DNA of 64,000 nt from Epiperipatus broadwayi (lineage: Eukaryota > Onychophora > Udeonychophora > Euonychophora > Peripatidae): the NCBI GenBank assembly GCA_028023455.1, contig JAQFVV010012446.1, positions 1,798,001 through 1,862,000 on the forward strand. Reading direction: 5' to 3'. A model generated the notes under the pieces. That model was not told where the DNA came from, ran no database searches, and saw only the letters and a list, made by a program, of their open reading frames with translations. The position numbers were made by a program, and so were the translations under genes. How positions within the stretch are numbered: position 1 is the first letter of the stretch; each line of letters begins with the position of its first letter. Below are positions 24,176-35,849 of this stretch, in pieces.

Positions 24176-24632
24176 CTCTGTTATATATTGATATTTATCA
24201 CATTATTAGTTCCACAATTATTAATGAACACCTGAGAAATAAACTAGTTTTTTTAAACTTGGTTTACTTACTTTTTTTCATGCAAATGCTTGAAAATGTG
24301 TTGTGTTCTATATGAATATTAAAAAAGCCTCTCTCTCTCTATATATATATATATATATCAATTACCAATATAATCACATTTCAATAAAATTAAAAAAGTA
24401 TTATTATTGTGGGATGCAACCAAAAGTTAGATTATTTACAAATATATACTAAATTTACAAATGAATTTCACACAGAATTATTATAAATGGAAAAGAACAT
24501 CATAAGAATGATACACTTCTTATATAAAAAAACAGGCCATTTTATAATTGAGATTTCAAACTTTCTTTTTACTATTATAATAAATCTTTTTTTTGTTCTT
24601 CTCAGAAGATTTTTATGTAATATTAAAAGTTA

Positions 24633-24983
24633 AACCCACTAAACATCACATGATTACCATTCTTTATATTTATACAAGCTGTTTACACAGAAACTAAACT
24701 CTCCATACAGTAGCACGACTCAGTGCAAGCCAGAGTAATCAATGGATGCAAAAAGGTTTGTGCATAAAATTCCTACCTAGTGCCTACTCATCCAATATCC
24801 CCAGACTAGTTTCTAGCTTGTGGCTTTCATCAGTGAGGGGCTTTGGATCTGAGAGCACTGCACCTAAATCTAGATACTGGATGAGTAGGCACTAGATAGA
24901 GATTTTATGCATAAAACTTTCTTGCATTCATTGATTACTCTGGCTTTGAGTGGCACTACTGTATGGAGAGTTTAGCCTCTGTA
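24633..24983. mobile_element. HH1 foldback element with 12-bp TSD
   Basis: Arms begin at the inverse of the ...AGCATAAGAAATGGTGATCA end and at TTTAGCCTCTGTA. The terminal variant is ACAGAAACTAAACTCTCC rather than AACAGGCAAAACTCTCC, a subfamily shared with 60.7 kb. A perfect direct repeat TATTAAAAGTTA flanks it (24,621-24,632 and 24,984-24,995). The left arm retains a ribozyme; the right arm has lost its ribozyme by deletion (TGGATGAGTAGGCACTAGAT follows TAGATACTGG). Confidence 0.82.
24799..24838 (-). ncRNA. hammerhead ribozyme motif (HH1)
   Basis: Minus strand: CCTCA, CTGATGA, stem II AGC-CACAA-GCT flanked by A and A, GAAAC, TA loop, GTC, TGGGG. Compared with 7,970 the outer stem II pair is A-T instead of G-C, a compensatory pair that supports selection for the fold. 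Confidence 0.8.
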
Positions 24984-25164
24984 TATTAAAAGTTAGTCAG
25001 AATACCAAATTAGTTATGAATACTGTATTCTTCTGATCTTGATATAAAAGATGTGTTTGTTGTTAAAGAATGATTTGTGACTTGTTTTTTAGTTGCCAAA
25101 TTATAAATATACTATAACAGAAAAAGAATCAGAATTAAAACCAATTCTTTTTTTATGTTGCACT

Positions 25165-25605
25165 TCAAGTATACAATAGTCAAATATGTTTAAAAATACA
25201 TATATACGAGCAACAAAGATTACAAATTATAAAATTATCATAGAAAATCCTTTTTCGGCAAATTATGTTTTTTGGCCTTTTCAATATGTCTCCACGATTT
25301 AAAGCACATACAGCGACATCTATATCAATCCATTCAATATATATAATAGAGTAATTTTATAGTAGAATTGGGAAAAAAAATCACATAATAGATCATGTCA
25401 GATATCCATTTGTTTATCTGTCTTCTCTCATGTATGATATAGATGTCGCTGTATGTGCTTTAAATCGTGGAGACATATTGAAAAGGGCAAAAAACATAAT
25501 TTGCCAGAAAAGGCTTTTCTACGATAATTTAATAATTTGTAATCTTGGTTGCTTGTATATATGTATTTTTAAACATATTTGACTATTGTATTATAAATAT
25601 ATTAT
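25165..25605. repeat. Foldback (MITE-like) element with ~160-bp arms
   Basis: ATACAATAGTCAAATATGTT, AGATTACAAATTATAAAATT, TTGGCCTTTTCAATATGTCT and ACAGCGACATCTATAT on the left are mirrored in reverse order at 25,435-25,600. The ~110-bp centre is AT-rich. No coding potential and no clear TSD. Confidence 0.75.
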
Positions 25606-25744
25606 TAATAATATGTCAACAGTAATTTGTTAAAAGACCTTGCAAAATTCCCCATTACAAAACAATGTTTTAAAACTAGTGAGAACTATTGTTACCCCTG
25701 TGTATCAAGCTATTATAAAAATGATAAATATATTTAGAAAAAAT

Positions 25745-26270
25745 ATTAAAATGGTTTATTGCTCAGGAATTCATAAGAAGTTCAAAAACCATAAATGATG
25801 GATAATAGTCATAAGCATAAACCTCTAGAATCTGCCGTTCTATCATTGTCCTAAAACTCCCAGGATATGCATAAAAATAAATGAAAAAAGTAATCAAATT
25901 GTTTTCATTGCTTGAGAATCCATAAGCAGTTCAGTTGCCAGAGGCGATAGAACTGGGCAGAACTTGAGCTTCACAGTCTGACATTCTGTCATGGAACTAA
26001 ACAATTCAGGGTAAAATAGAGAAAAACTAAATGGTTCGTTGCTTGGGAATTCATAAAAAGTTTGAGCACTACAAGTAATAGTTCTGGGCCCAATTTGTGA
26101 ACTTTAAATTCCAGAAGCTTTCCCCCTATACCTGTATCAAATCATCCGGGTTGAATTAAACAGTTTATTGCTTGAAAGAAAGTAAGAAGTTTTGAACAGT
26201 GGTGGCAACAGACTGGGCCATGATTTATGGATCTTGATTCCCAGAATCGGCCACTCTACCATTAATTTGC
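25745..26270 (-). repeat. SINE-A array, about 4 units
   Basis: Repeated minus-strand order of a tRNA-like head, CTTATGAATTCC-type tail and AATAAACCATT. On the plus strand it appears as GGTTTATTGCTCAGGAATTC, TTGCTTGAGAATCCATAAGC, GTTGCTTGGGAATTCATAAA and TTTATTGCTTGAAAG. The units are diverged. Confidence 0.6.
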
Positions 26271-26889
26271 TATACAATTATTAATACATACTAAAGTTTT
26301 AGAATGTCTATGCATTGTGGACATTTGAACCCTTTAGCAAGGTTTTAATATCAGCCTACTTTTTTACTGAAAATATAAACTATTAGCATAATATTATTCT
26401 TACTGACATTTGATAATTTAACTATTGTTGTTGATTATTTTGTAGAGGGCACCTTTTTATTAATATTAATCTCCACGAAACTCTTTGACATTTTTAAAAG
26501 TAATATCTGCTTTCAAAATTTATAAAACTTTTAATTTCCTTTCGAATATGAATAATTAAATTTTTTTCAACTTAATTTAGAATCTCATTGATCGCAATTT
26601 CATCTATCTTGTCTTCTTTTGCTTTGAAGGAACATTTTTCTAATTATCAAAAAACAAAAAAAAAAAAGGAACATTTTTCTAAAGGTCTGAAGAACTATTG
26701 TATTTTTCTATTAACAATATCTGCCTTCCTTTGGGTTTTTAGAATTGATTCTTTAATAAGAGTTTCTGAATGGAGAGCTAAAGGTTTTTGAATACATGCT
26801 CAATTACGAAAAGGAAGAAATAAAATTGTTTAGCTAACCGAATAGAATAGTTATACTCTATTCGCTACCTGGAGAACCCAATTATTAAT

Positions 26890-26965
26890 CACTTGATTAG
26901 CTTTTAAATATCCCAATGCAGGGCAAAGACCTTTCCAACAGCTCCTCATAGAGGGCAGTGAAGAA
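26890..26965 (-). mobile_element. Possible 3' end of another RTE-type LINE
   Basis: The minus strand reads GGTCTTTGCCCTGCATTGGG, then ATATTTAAAAGCTAATCAAG. This resembles the GCCTTTGCCCAGCAGTGGGA ending known at the 3' end of many arthropod RTE copies. The match is short. Confidence 0.35.
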
Positions 26966-27626
26966 TAGGTAGTATTCACTAAACTTGCCAACTATCGTTT
27001 GTCGAGCGTTTGAATGATTTTCAAAGAACGTGGTAATTAAAAATAAATACATACTATTAAGAATTTGACAACACGATTTTGCTTTATTAACATATTTCTA
27101 ATTGTTAAACCAATATCTATAATTCTGATTGATTTTCAAATAAACAAATTCATACTATTTGATATTTCTCTATACCCTTTCTTTCAACATATATTTTTAA
27201 TTGTTAAAAAGTCAATCGTACGAATTAATTTTGAAAAAAAAATCAATACATACAAATTTCATTTTAAAAAAAGATAAAAAAAATTTCATTTTGAAAATTT
27301 AAAAATAATGAAAAAGGCAAAATGTTAAAAAAATATAAATATTAATCACAATAGATTGCTTATTTTTTCTATAAATCATTTGTATTAGCTATGACTCCAA
27401 CGTTCACCACTAGAATTATTGAAATCAATATTGTACAATACAATATTTTGAAATCAATACTAACTTCAACATTAGGAAATTATATCTACAATTTATCTGC
27501 TACATTAAATCATTTTCTATCAATGTTTTTTTTTTTAATTTCAAAGAATTTAAAAAAAAACACGTAATAAATTTAAATAATTTACAACCAGATACAATGT
27601 ATTTTTTTTTCTCTCTATATGTCATA

Positions 27627-27712
27627 GCATTGGCCGGGACGCGAACCCACAACCGTCTGCAACCAACTGCTTGCTTGCAAGGCGGCTGCGATGACCTCTC
27701 GGCTACCAACGC
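27627..27712 (-). mobile_element. tRNA-like element, class II cloverleaf with pairing acceptor stem
   Basis: 86 nt on the minus strand. GCGTTGG at the 5' end pairs with CCAATGC at the 3' end (7 bp, one G-T). GGTAGCCGAGAGGTC is an A-box/D-arm, a long variable region follows the anticodon-like hairpin (loop CTTGCAA), and GTGGGTTCGCGTCCCGG is a B box. It is followed by TATGACAT and an A-rich run. The trailer and its repetition at other sites point to a short retroposon. A functional Leu/Ser-type tRNA cannot be excluded for this copy. Confidence 0.6.
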
Positions 27713-28039
27713 TTGCCATGTATTTATTTTTAACAACTTCTTAAGATCAATATTTCTATTATTTGTATCACATAATAATTCATCACGAAAGTAAAACAAT
27801 TAATTAATAAATCGTTTCCCATTATGCAAGTATTCAATAAATGAATAGTTACTAAATGGGAAATTACTATTATATGTTTGATTAGTTGGGCCATCTAGAA
27901 TTGATTGTTAAATATATCTGAAAAAATTCAAACTTCATTTAAATTTTTCAAATACATTTAACTGTAACTAATAGTAAACAGGATATACCATAGCTTTTCA
28001 AGTAGAATTAGTCCACTCTCTTCCTCAGGAATTGATATG

Positions 28040-28490
28040 CCCAACTAGTGACAATATCAGAAAAAGAACTGGACCCTGGGATCTTTTAGATCCATGAATA
28101 TTAAATTTAAGCTCTAGCCAACTAGGCTCTCTGGCTTGCCCAGGGACAGTAGTAGCATGGAAATCGAACTTGGGATTATTAGATTTGTGAATATTAAATT
28201 TAAGATGAAACTCTAACCAACATGGCTCTGATAATCTGCCCAGTGATGGTACTAGCAAAGGAATCAAACTTGGGTCCTTTATATTCATGAATATATAATT
28301 TTAAGATGATGTACTAACTAACTAGGTTCGCAGTAGCTTGACAGTCTAAGCTGGGACCTTTAGATTTATGAATCCTGAATTTAAGGGGTCACTATAATGA
28401 ATTAGATTAACCAAGTTGGTTAGAGTGTCACTTTAAATTCAGTATTCATGAATGTAAAAATTCCAGAATTTATTTTCCATACTAGTACTG
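28040..28490 (-). repeat. Second tRNA-derived SINE family (SINE-B), about 4 tandem units
   Basis: On the plus strand TGGGATCTTTTAGATCCATG, AACTTGGGATTATTAGATTT, AACTTGGGTCCTTTATATTC and CTGGGACCTTTAGATTTATG recur every ~105 bp. Each is followed by TGAATATTAAATTTAAG and CCAACTAGGCTC. On the minus strand CCAACTTGGTTAGAG is A-box-like. The head differs from SINE-A. Confidence 0.6.
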
Positions 28491-28499
28491 TCACTGATA

Positions 28500-29190
28500 G
28501 GTCATAAATACCTGAAGAGAGAAGTATATTATTAAAAACATTATATTATATCCTAACCTATCTGCTATAACTAACAGCTGAATATATTTGTATTTGACAA
28601 GTTTAAATTTGATTTGTTCTAAAGTCATTTGATAATTAGCTCTAAATGATGAAAATAGTCTCAGATATAATTACATGTAAAATGCAATCACCACTAATCT
28701 TTCAGACATAATAGATGGTATGGTAAATAGTTTACTAAGAAATCAATTATTAAGTTCTCCAAAAATATGACCATTAAAAATGTCCATTAGTTTAGATATT
28801 GTTTATGAGATTGATTTTACAACAGAGATAGAAAGAGTGTCCAGTTATCTAATAAATGGAATAAAATGTATACATTATCACTTTACTGTATAAATTGAAT
28901 TCGAATAACATACATTATTTATCTGTGACAGCTACAAATCTGGCAAACTTCACTGAAAATATACTCAGTTGATTCTATATCATCAAGAAAAAATAAAAAC
29001 CTTTTTGTTATGCAGACATTCAAACATTTTTGCAAATTTTGAATTAGATAAAAATGATATAATGTTCAGTTTTGAATACCCAAGTACACAAAAATTTTAG
29101 AATTAGGCTTTAAAAAATGAAATATAATCCATATTTAATAAAGATTGCCAACTAATCAAACTTCATTAAAAAATTCTTTGCATTAAAAAC
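28500..29190. other. AT-rich stretch without a recognised gene
   Basis: I see nothing here beyond AT-rich sequence with short homopolymer runs. Confidence 0.4.
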
Positions 29191-29199
29191 CTATTACTG

Positions 29200-29475
29200 T
29201 CAGAAATTATCTGTCTAACTTGTAATGTGAACCAGGGAAAAGGTAACTGGTTTTCTCTCCAAGCTATCTGCAATTACACATGTGCCACATAGTCACATAA
29301 TTTAGCTATTTATCACAAAAATTTTATGGCATTAGTATGTTTACATCAAGAATTATGATATAAAACATGACTAACTCGTAATATAAGAACATTAAATTTT
29401 GTTTTAAATTGAGAAACTACTATTGAAACATTTGAAATGATTTAAACTATATCATAATAGTTACATTGGCCATGC
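29200..29475 (+). mobile_element. mariner-like relic, left end and start of HTH
   Basis: Left end GGTAACTGGTTTTCTCTCCA, AATTTAGCTATTTATCACAA and AGTATGTTTACATCAAGAAT is the mirror of the 23.4-kb right end. It is followed by a frame with LNFVLN, TTIETFEMI, the first HTH helix of mariner transposases. The copy stops near 29,475. Confidence 0.6.
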
Positions 29476-29529
29476 CAAAGTTACATCAGTAAACTTTTAG
29501 AAAAATAACAATCATTTAGTTAATTTTCC

Positions 29530-30730
29530 CTTTGTTAAAATAAGATACTTTAAATTTGTTATGGAGATGACCCCACCCCCAAAGTTATAAATCCAGTTAA
29601 AACTTTGTTATGTAAATGAAGTTGATCAATATTAAAATGAGATAGATTTTTTTCTCTCTCTCTTGCCCATTCTTTTTTGAGATAGAGAAAAAAAATTAGA
29701 ATAAATTATCAAGTAAAGAAGGAAAAATATACATAAGAAGTGAAAATTTATAATTACTTTAATTTACTTAAATTGATGGAAATACTCATTGTACTAAGGT
29801 TTGTATGGAAGCTGAAGTACTAATTAGAGTAAATAGCTCATTGGTTTCTACTCTAGTGCAATGCCCAATCTATTGTCCTTATTAATTAATTAAAAAACTG
29901 ATATAGATAAATGAAACTCTGCAAATGGAATGCTAGAGAAGAAATAAGGATACTAAAGCTTTGTTTAATTGCCTTTAATGTTTTATTCAATGATACTGGA
30001 AAAAAAGTCTTTCAAGACAGCAGTAATATATTCTAAAGCCAGAACTTTTAATGCTTTAATATTGTTTTATCGTTTCTTTGTGAATATTCGGGACAAATAA
30101 AGGAAAAGAATATTGAACTTATAAAAAATTAAAAAATTAAAACTATTTTGGAACTTGTCAAAAATCACATTGTTTTTATTCGTGAAGGAACTATAAGAAT
30201 ATAAACTTGAATTATTTATAGTGCAAACTGTATCATAATTTGTAATAATAAAGTAAATGAAACTATTGCCAGAAAAACCTTCTAAAAATAAATGATAATT
30301 CTTTTTTGTTGTGTGAGAAGTTATCACATGAAGTTATAGAAAGATAAAACATTTGGATTTTTATTGTAATCTCTGACTTGAAAAATACTCCAGAAAAAAA
30401 TCTCCAAAGAAGACTCTAATGATTTATTTCATTACCTATTTATTGATTTATTATTTTATTTTATTTTCATTAATAAATTATTTCCTTATTTACAAACTTA
30501 TTGTTATTTCATGCATTCTTTAAAGCAAGTATAGAATAAAATATATTGCTATTTTATAAAACACACTAATTATAGTGAATTAGCATACTACTTCACTACT
30601 TTTACTTATACATAACACTGGCTGATAAAATATATGTAATTAATGCTACACACATAATCCAAAGAATATCCCCCAATAGCTCTGAGAATATGCTCTCCAA
30701 TGTACTACATTTGGTATTTCTATAAAGAAA
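29530..30730. other. AT-rich stretch without a recognised gene
   Basis: No repeat or gene recognised. The minus frame at 30,067-30,327 has only compositional bias. Confidence 0.35.
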
Positions 30731-30734
30731 GAGC

Positions 30735-31050
30735 TCTAGTTAATCAGTTAACAGTCTCATATCATTTTACTGCTGCTTTTGCTTATAATGACCAGAGATG
30801 CCATTTCAATATATAGCCATAAAGCCATGAATCATTCAAATGTTTTCAAGAAGTCTTCAAGATTTCATGATGGCAGAAAGAACACTGAAGATGATCTACT
30901 AAGGTAGAACATACTCATGCAGATCCTTAAAATGTTTATGGTGAGTAGATAAATTATGTCATTATGAAATTCATGCAATGATTTAAAAATGACGCTATAG
31001 GCAGCATGGAAAAAGAACCAATCACCTTTTTACTGACAAACATTCACAAA
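30735..31050 (+). mobile_element. mariner-like relic, HTH and right end
   Basis: 30,805-30,900 encodes a NHSNVFKKSSRFHDGRKN stretch, the second HTH helix plus the charged motif of mariner transposases. Then TTAAAATGTTTATGGTGAGT, ATGCAATGATTTAAAAATGA, CTATAGGCAGCATGGAAAAA and CAATCACCTTTTTACTG match the common right end. No DDD catalytic domain remains. Confidence 0.62.
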
Positions 31051-31364
31051 AAAAAATCTTCAGAAATATTCAAAGAATGAAATCGTCTTTCTCTTTTAAA
31101 TCTTCCACTTTAACATGACTTGAAATGAAATTTAAAAATTTAATTGAATTTTCAATTTCTACTCAGACTTAATATAAACTCTATTTCTTATATATTTTCA
31201 TTTATTAGATAATATTTAGTAAATGGATTTTTTCAGCCGTTAAAAAAATACTGAGAAAGACTTCTCTGAAAATGGAAATATAACCCTCCCTTATACAAAT
31301 AAAATTTCACTGACAGTGAAACATTAAAAAAATAACCACATCTATTATTTATATACAATGGAGC

Positions 31365-31595
31365 TGTGGATCATGCTATATTTTGTTCCAAATCACCTGG
31401 AGCCCATGAGCTATGCTATATTTTGTTCCAAACCCCTGGAGCCATGAACTATGCTATATTTTGTTCCAAACCCCTGGAGCTGTGAACTATACTATAATTC
31501 ATTCCAAACCCCTGGAGCCATGAACTATGCTATATTTCATTCCAAACCCCTGGAACCATGAACTATGCTATATTTTGTTCCAAACCCCCTCACAT
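31365..31595. repeat. Minisatellite, about 6 units of ~38-39 bp
   Basis: Units of CTATGCTATATTTTGTTCCA followed by AACCCCTGGAGCCATGAA repeat with few changes. Confidence 0.9.
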
Positions 31596-32060
31596 TCAAT
31601 GTATATTCTATATAATAGCTCACGTTATGTTGACAAACATGGATTAGAATAGAATCCAAAGTATATAGTACTTTTCAACATGTGCATATATATATATTAT
31701 GGACATGTTTTTATGTGTACAGTAGGCATGTAAAGCAAGATTAAGCAGAAACAAAATTTTAAAAATGGTAATAATATTGTTATTAACAATAAATTGAGGG
31801 AGCATGCTTATATTTATTTTACTGGAGGTGTTTTCACTCATGCATTCACTGAAGCAATAAGAATAAGAAAGAAAAACTAACTACCATATAGAGATTATTC
31901 TCCAGAATTCTTTTTCTTGATTTCTTGAGAAATCTCAGTTGATAAAATTTTCTCCAATCTCAAGAATTTCGAGGAAAAAAAAAAAAAAACAGAAACAAAG
32001 TTATTTTTACAAAACAGTCCTTAAAAATTCTAGCACAACTTTTTTATTAATTCTATTACA

Positions 32061-32463
32061 TTAAAACAGGCAAAACTCTCCATACAGTAGTATCACTCAG
32101 TGCAAGACAGTGTAATCAATGCATGCCAGAAGGCTTGTGCATAAACTCCCTATCTAGTGCCTACTCATCCAATATCACCAGACTAGTTTCTAGCTTGTGG
32201 CTTTCATCAGTGAGGAGCCTTGGATCTGAGAGTACACCTAGATCTTAGGATCTCAGATCCAAGACTCCGCACTGAGAAAAGCCACAAGCTAGAAACTAGT
32301 CTGGGGATATTGGATGAGTAGGCACTAGATAGGAATTTTATGCACAGGCCTTCTGGCATCTATTGTTTACTCTGTCTTGCACTGAGTGGCACTACTTTAT
32401 GGAGAGTTTTGCCTGTTTTAATAACATTTATGAACAAGCATAAGAAATGGTGATGTTCATTGA
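32061..32463. mobile_element. HH1 foldback element with 9-bp TSD
   Basis: Left arm TTAAAACAGGCAAAACTCTCC, right arm GGAGAGTTTTGCCTGTTTTA, followed by the unit's own right extension (ACAAGCATAAGAAATGGTGA). Direct repeat TCTATTACA at 32,052-32,060 and 32,464-32,472. Both arms contain the ribozyme region; the right one (about 32,266-32,306, plus) reads CTGAGAA and is broken. Confidence 0.8.
32176..32215 (-). ncRNA. hammerhead ribozyme motif (HH1, left arm)
   Basis: Minus strand: CCTCA, CTGATGA, stem II AGC-CACAA-GCT, GAAAC, TA loop, GTC, then TGGTG. One stem I pair is lost (TGGTG for TGGGG). Core intact. Confidence 0.73.
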
Positions 32464-32689
32464 TCTATTACAATATTTTCTCACTTTATTTATTATTATG
32501 TTTAATGATGCTTAATCAGCATTAATAAAAAATAATTCACAAATTAACTACATACTTTACTTGGTGTTTATTTATACAGTGCATAAATTTTATATAGAAT
32601 TTGTAAATTTAGATTTATTAAAAAAATGATATACATACTTATATGGACTCCAAAAATGGGCAAGCAGAACTAGAGTGATTTCTGGATGT

Positions 32690-33460
32690 ATTTTAAAAAG
32701 GAAAAGAACAAAATTCGATATTAAGCAAAAGGCTTTTGGATCAACTTAAAATTCAGATATCAAAGAGGAGGAATAATGTGATACTTTCATTATTAAAGTT
32801 TTTCCAAGATCCAAATTATTTATGAGAACAAGATGACAACAAATTTCTGGGAGTATTTTACAAAGGAAAAGAACGAAATTTGATATTAAGCAAAAGGCTC
32901 AAAATTTAAATACCAAAAGAGGAGGAATAATGTGATAGTTTCATTATTAAAGTTTCTTCAAGATCGAAACCATTTACAAGAACATGATGACAAATTCTTC
33001 AAATTTACCTTGAGATTGGATATCATGAAATGAGCTAAAAATTATATGCAGAAATTATTCCAAAAGAATCACACAGGTGAAATGGAACAGAGCAATTTCT
33101 GACTGTAAGTCGGATATTGAAGTAGTGACAGAAAGCTGCCCAAAAATATTTCAGTAAGTTTACATAATAATTAGAAGAATTGACAAAAGAAACTTTAAAA
33201 CAACCTCAACCAGTTGTGAAAAAAATTTTAATGTTGGAAAAAAAATTTGTTTGAAGTTACAGGAAAATTGACAAATAATTTGGAAAGATTAAAATCTGCC
33301 TTGATCACAATTAAGCCGACATCAGCACAAAATAAACAGAAGTTTTCAATGTTGGATCATATTATGTCCAAAAGAAGAACCCACATAAAAGATTCATTGA
33401 TTGAGTGTTTATCTTTTTAAAACATTATTTTTTGAAAGAAAATGCCTAGATTTTATAATT
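32690..33460 (+). pseudogene. hAT-family transposase C-terminal relic with internal duplication
   Basis: Across frameshifts and stops the plus strand encodes LLKFLQDRNHLQEHDD, then LERLKSALITIKPTSAQNK, KFSMLDHIMSKRRTHIK, DSLIECLSF and, one base out of frame, FLKHYFLKENA followed by a stop. The order (KPTSAQNE...FS....I..KRR..I...L...CLFLKHYF) is the C-terminal dimerisation region of hAT transposases. A ~175-bp segment (AGGAAAAGAACAAAATTCGA to AGGAATAATGTGATACTTTC) is duplicated directly at 32,690-32,830 and 32,870-32,970. Inactive. The family is a different hAT lineage from the 5.2-kb relic. Confidence 0.72.
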
Positions 33461-34213
33461 AATCCGGTTGATTTAAAAATTAGATCATCCATAATTTATA
33501 ATTTTCAATGGAGATGGAGATTGAATGAATTAAAATTAAATTTGCAAGTTTTTTTAAATTAAAGAATTTATTTTTGTTTTTTCTTTTGTATAAATTATTA
33601 TTAAAGTAATTTTCCAAATAAAAATGGGGGGGGGGATAAAAAAACATTAAAAAATTATCAATTTCTCGAGAATGAAATAAGTCTGAGAATTGCATATCTC
33701 TACAACTGTATTTTTATTTTAAAAATAAAGTAAATAGCAAAATATCTGATTTTCATAGCTATAAATTATGCACTAAGCAATATTATGAATCATAATAATG
33801 GTCTTGTTATCAAGAAATTGGGACCTCTAATTATTTTCTTGTTTTTAAATCAACATCAACTTTTAATACGTTTTAAAATTTTATAAAACTTTTAGCATTA
33901 TGCTCAGAAAATATTTTATTAAACAAAATAAAGCCCATGCAATTCAGGAAGGGCAATAAAGGAGAATAAAACACATATGCTTTCAATGTAAACTGAATAA
34001 ATTTTATTTACATATAATCATGTCTGATGCCTAGAGAAGGAAAAATAATTCCCACATATCTAAAATTAATGAAATTTTAATGAGTTTTTTATTATTTATT
34101 TACATTTTTATTTGTTTGTTTATAGTTTTCTTTGGATAGTGTATAATTGAAATCATATGTTATATATAGAGCTCATAAAATAAGTTCTTAACAAGCTTTG
34201 AGAATACCCTCAA

Positions 34214-34251
34214 CCCCAGACCGGTTTCTGCTACTGGCATCATCAGTGAGG
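34214..34251 (-). ncRNA. hammerhead ribozyme motif, solitary and canonical
   Basis: Minus strand: stem I CCTCA, CTGATGA, stem II TGC-CAGTA-GCA (closing T-A pair next to the core), GAAAC, loop CG, GTC, TGGGG pairing with CCTCA. All core bases are intact and stem II is fully paired, unlike the HH1 copies, whose stem I is identical. The surrounding sequence is not the HH1 body. It may come from the longer element from which HH1 descends. Confidence 0.78.
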
Positions 34252-34259
34252 TCATGTGA

Positions 34260-35840
34260 CACCTGACTTGATTTTTTTAAAAATTGCAATCATGTAATTA
34301 AATAAAGATTCCATTGTATGTATGTATTTCTATTAATAGGAATTAAAACTCAGTTTATAATAAATTTAATGTTAATATTAAACAAAATGTTAACAAAGAA
34401 TTGCTAAAATATAAACAATATTTTTTAAAAGAAATAATTATTTAAAAAACAAACCAAATATTAAACAAACAATGATAAATGATTTTTAATTTAGAACACA
34501 CTGAACTCATTAAATACTTTATTATGTAACTTTGAAAGCACAATCATTTTAATAATAGATTAAAATATACTAAAATCAATAAATGTAACATTGAAAATTT
34601 TGGTACACAATATCTAGAGGAAATGTAATATGAAAAATAACTATATGCAAAAATGTATACAAGATAGGCTTAAATTTGAATAAAGTTTGCAATTTCTGTC
34701 TAGTGCACATTTGGCATGACTATAGCTAATATAACTTAGTCAAAAGTGCACTAAGCAAAAATTGCAAACATTATTCAGATTTTAAGTATATCTCATATAC
34801 GTTTTTGGGTATAGTTATTTTACATAAAATCAATAAAAAATATTATAAAATTTATCATCCTTAGTCAATCTCCATGGCGATAATTCAATTGAATTTTTTT
34901 CTTAATCTTTGTATAACCACATAAAGCTTTATAAATATGAATGTCTACATATGAGTTTCACAGTAGGTTTGGTCATAAATGTAAAAACATGACTAACGAT
35001 AAAACAAAACAATAAGGAATAACTTGATTATTCTATTTTGTTTTTTATTCTGATTACAATAATTTTGGTAATAGTTTTAAATATATAATAGGTCTTGCTT
35101 TTCGGTTTGTTCAATAATATCTATTTCATTTGTGCTTCTTATTGTTTACCTTAATAATTATTTTTTTTATTTGGCTACTTGAGAACTGTACAGCACACCC
35201 CCCCCTGTAGATTATTGTAAAAACATGTCTGTTATACATATATAAACGTTTAAAATTCAGAAATGTTTAGTGTTTTACATCATAAGTCATAAAAGTTAAA
35301 CCAAAGTGATAAATAAAAAGAAAATGAATATTCTATGAATAAATTAAAAATTTTCAAAATAGTAAAGTTAAAAAAACAACAAGAAATAATAGTCATGAAC
35401 ATTTATTATAAATCAAGAAAGAAAGATCTTATCAAATGAAAAAGTTAAGTCATAGTTCATGACATAATTCAAAACAATGAGATGTTAAAACAAAAATTAA
35501 CAAATGAAAGCAATAGCAAATTACTAACAATGATGATTCTATATTGTGACGGAATGGGTTCGAATCCAGTCACAACTAGTATAACAGGTGACAGTCATTA
35601 CACATATTTGTAGATGGTATATATATATATTTAATTATTTACACGGTGGTGGCTATATAAATACACAGAACGAGGGGGGAGGTGTTCTGTTGTGTTGAAA
35701 TGGTATGTATGTGTGTGTTACAAACGTGTGTATAAATGGGTTTGATGGTTGAAGAGATAGAAATGAGGTTTTATTTCATGTTATAAAAACCTAGAAAATT
35801 CCAGCAGAAATGAATTTGGAATTTATCATTTTGATATGAA
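34260..35840. other. AT-rich stretch without a recognised gene
   Basis: A short palindromic patch lies at about 34,620-34,810 (TAGTGCACATTTGGCATGAC mirrored by GTCAAAAGTGCACTA). Otherwise I see nothing. Confidence 0.35.
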
Positions 35841-35849
35841 TTTTTTGCT

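Noticed and set aside
27627-27712. Functional tRNA gene
   Set aside because: The trailer shared with three other loci, the A-rich run and an imperfect T stem favour a retroposed copy. Kept as a tRNA-like mobile element.
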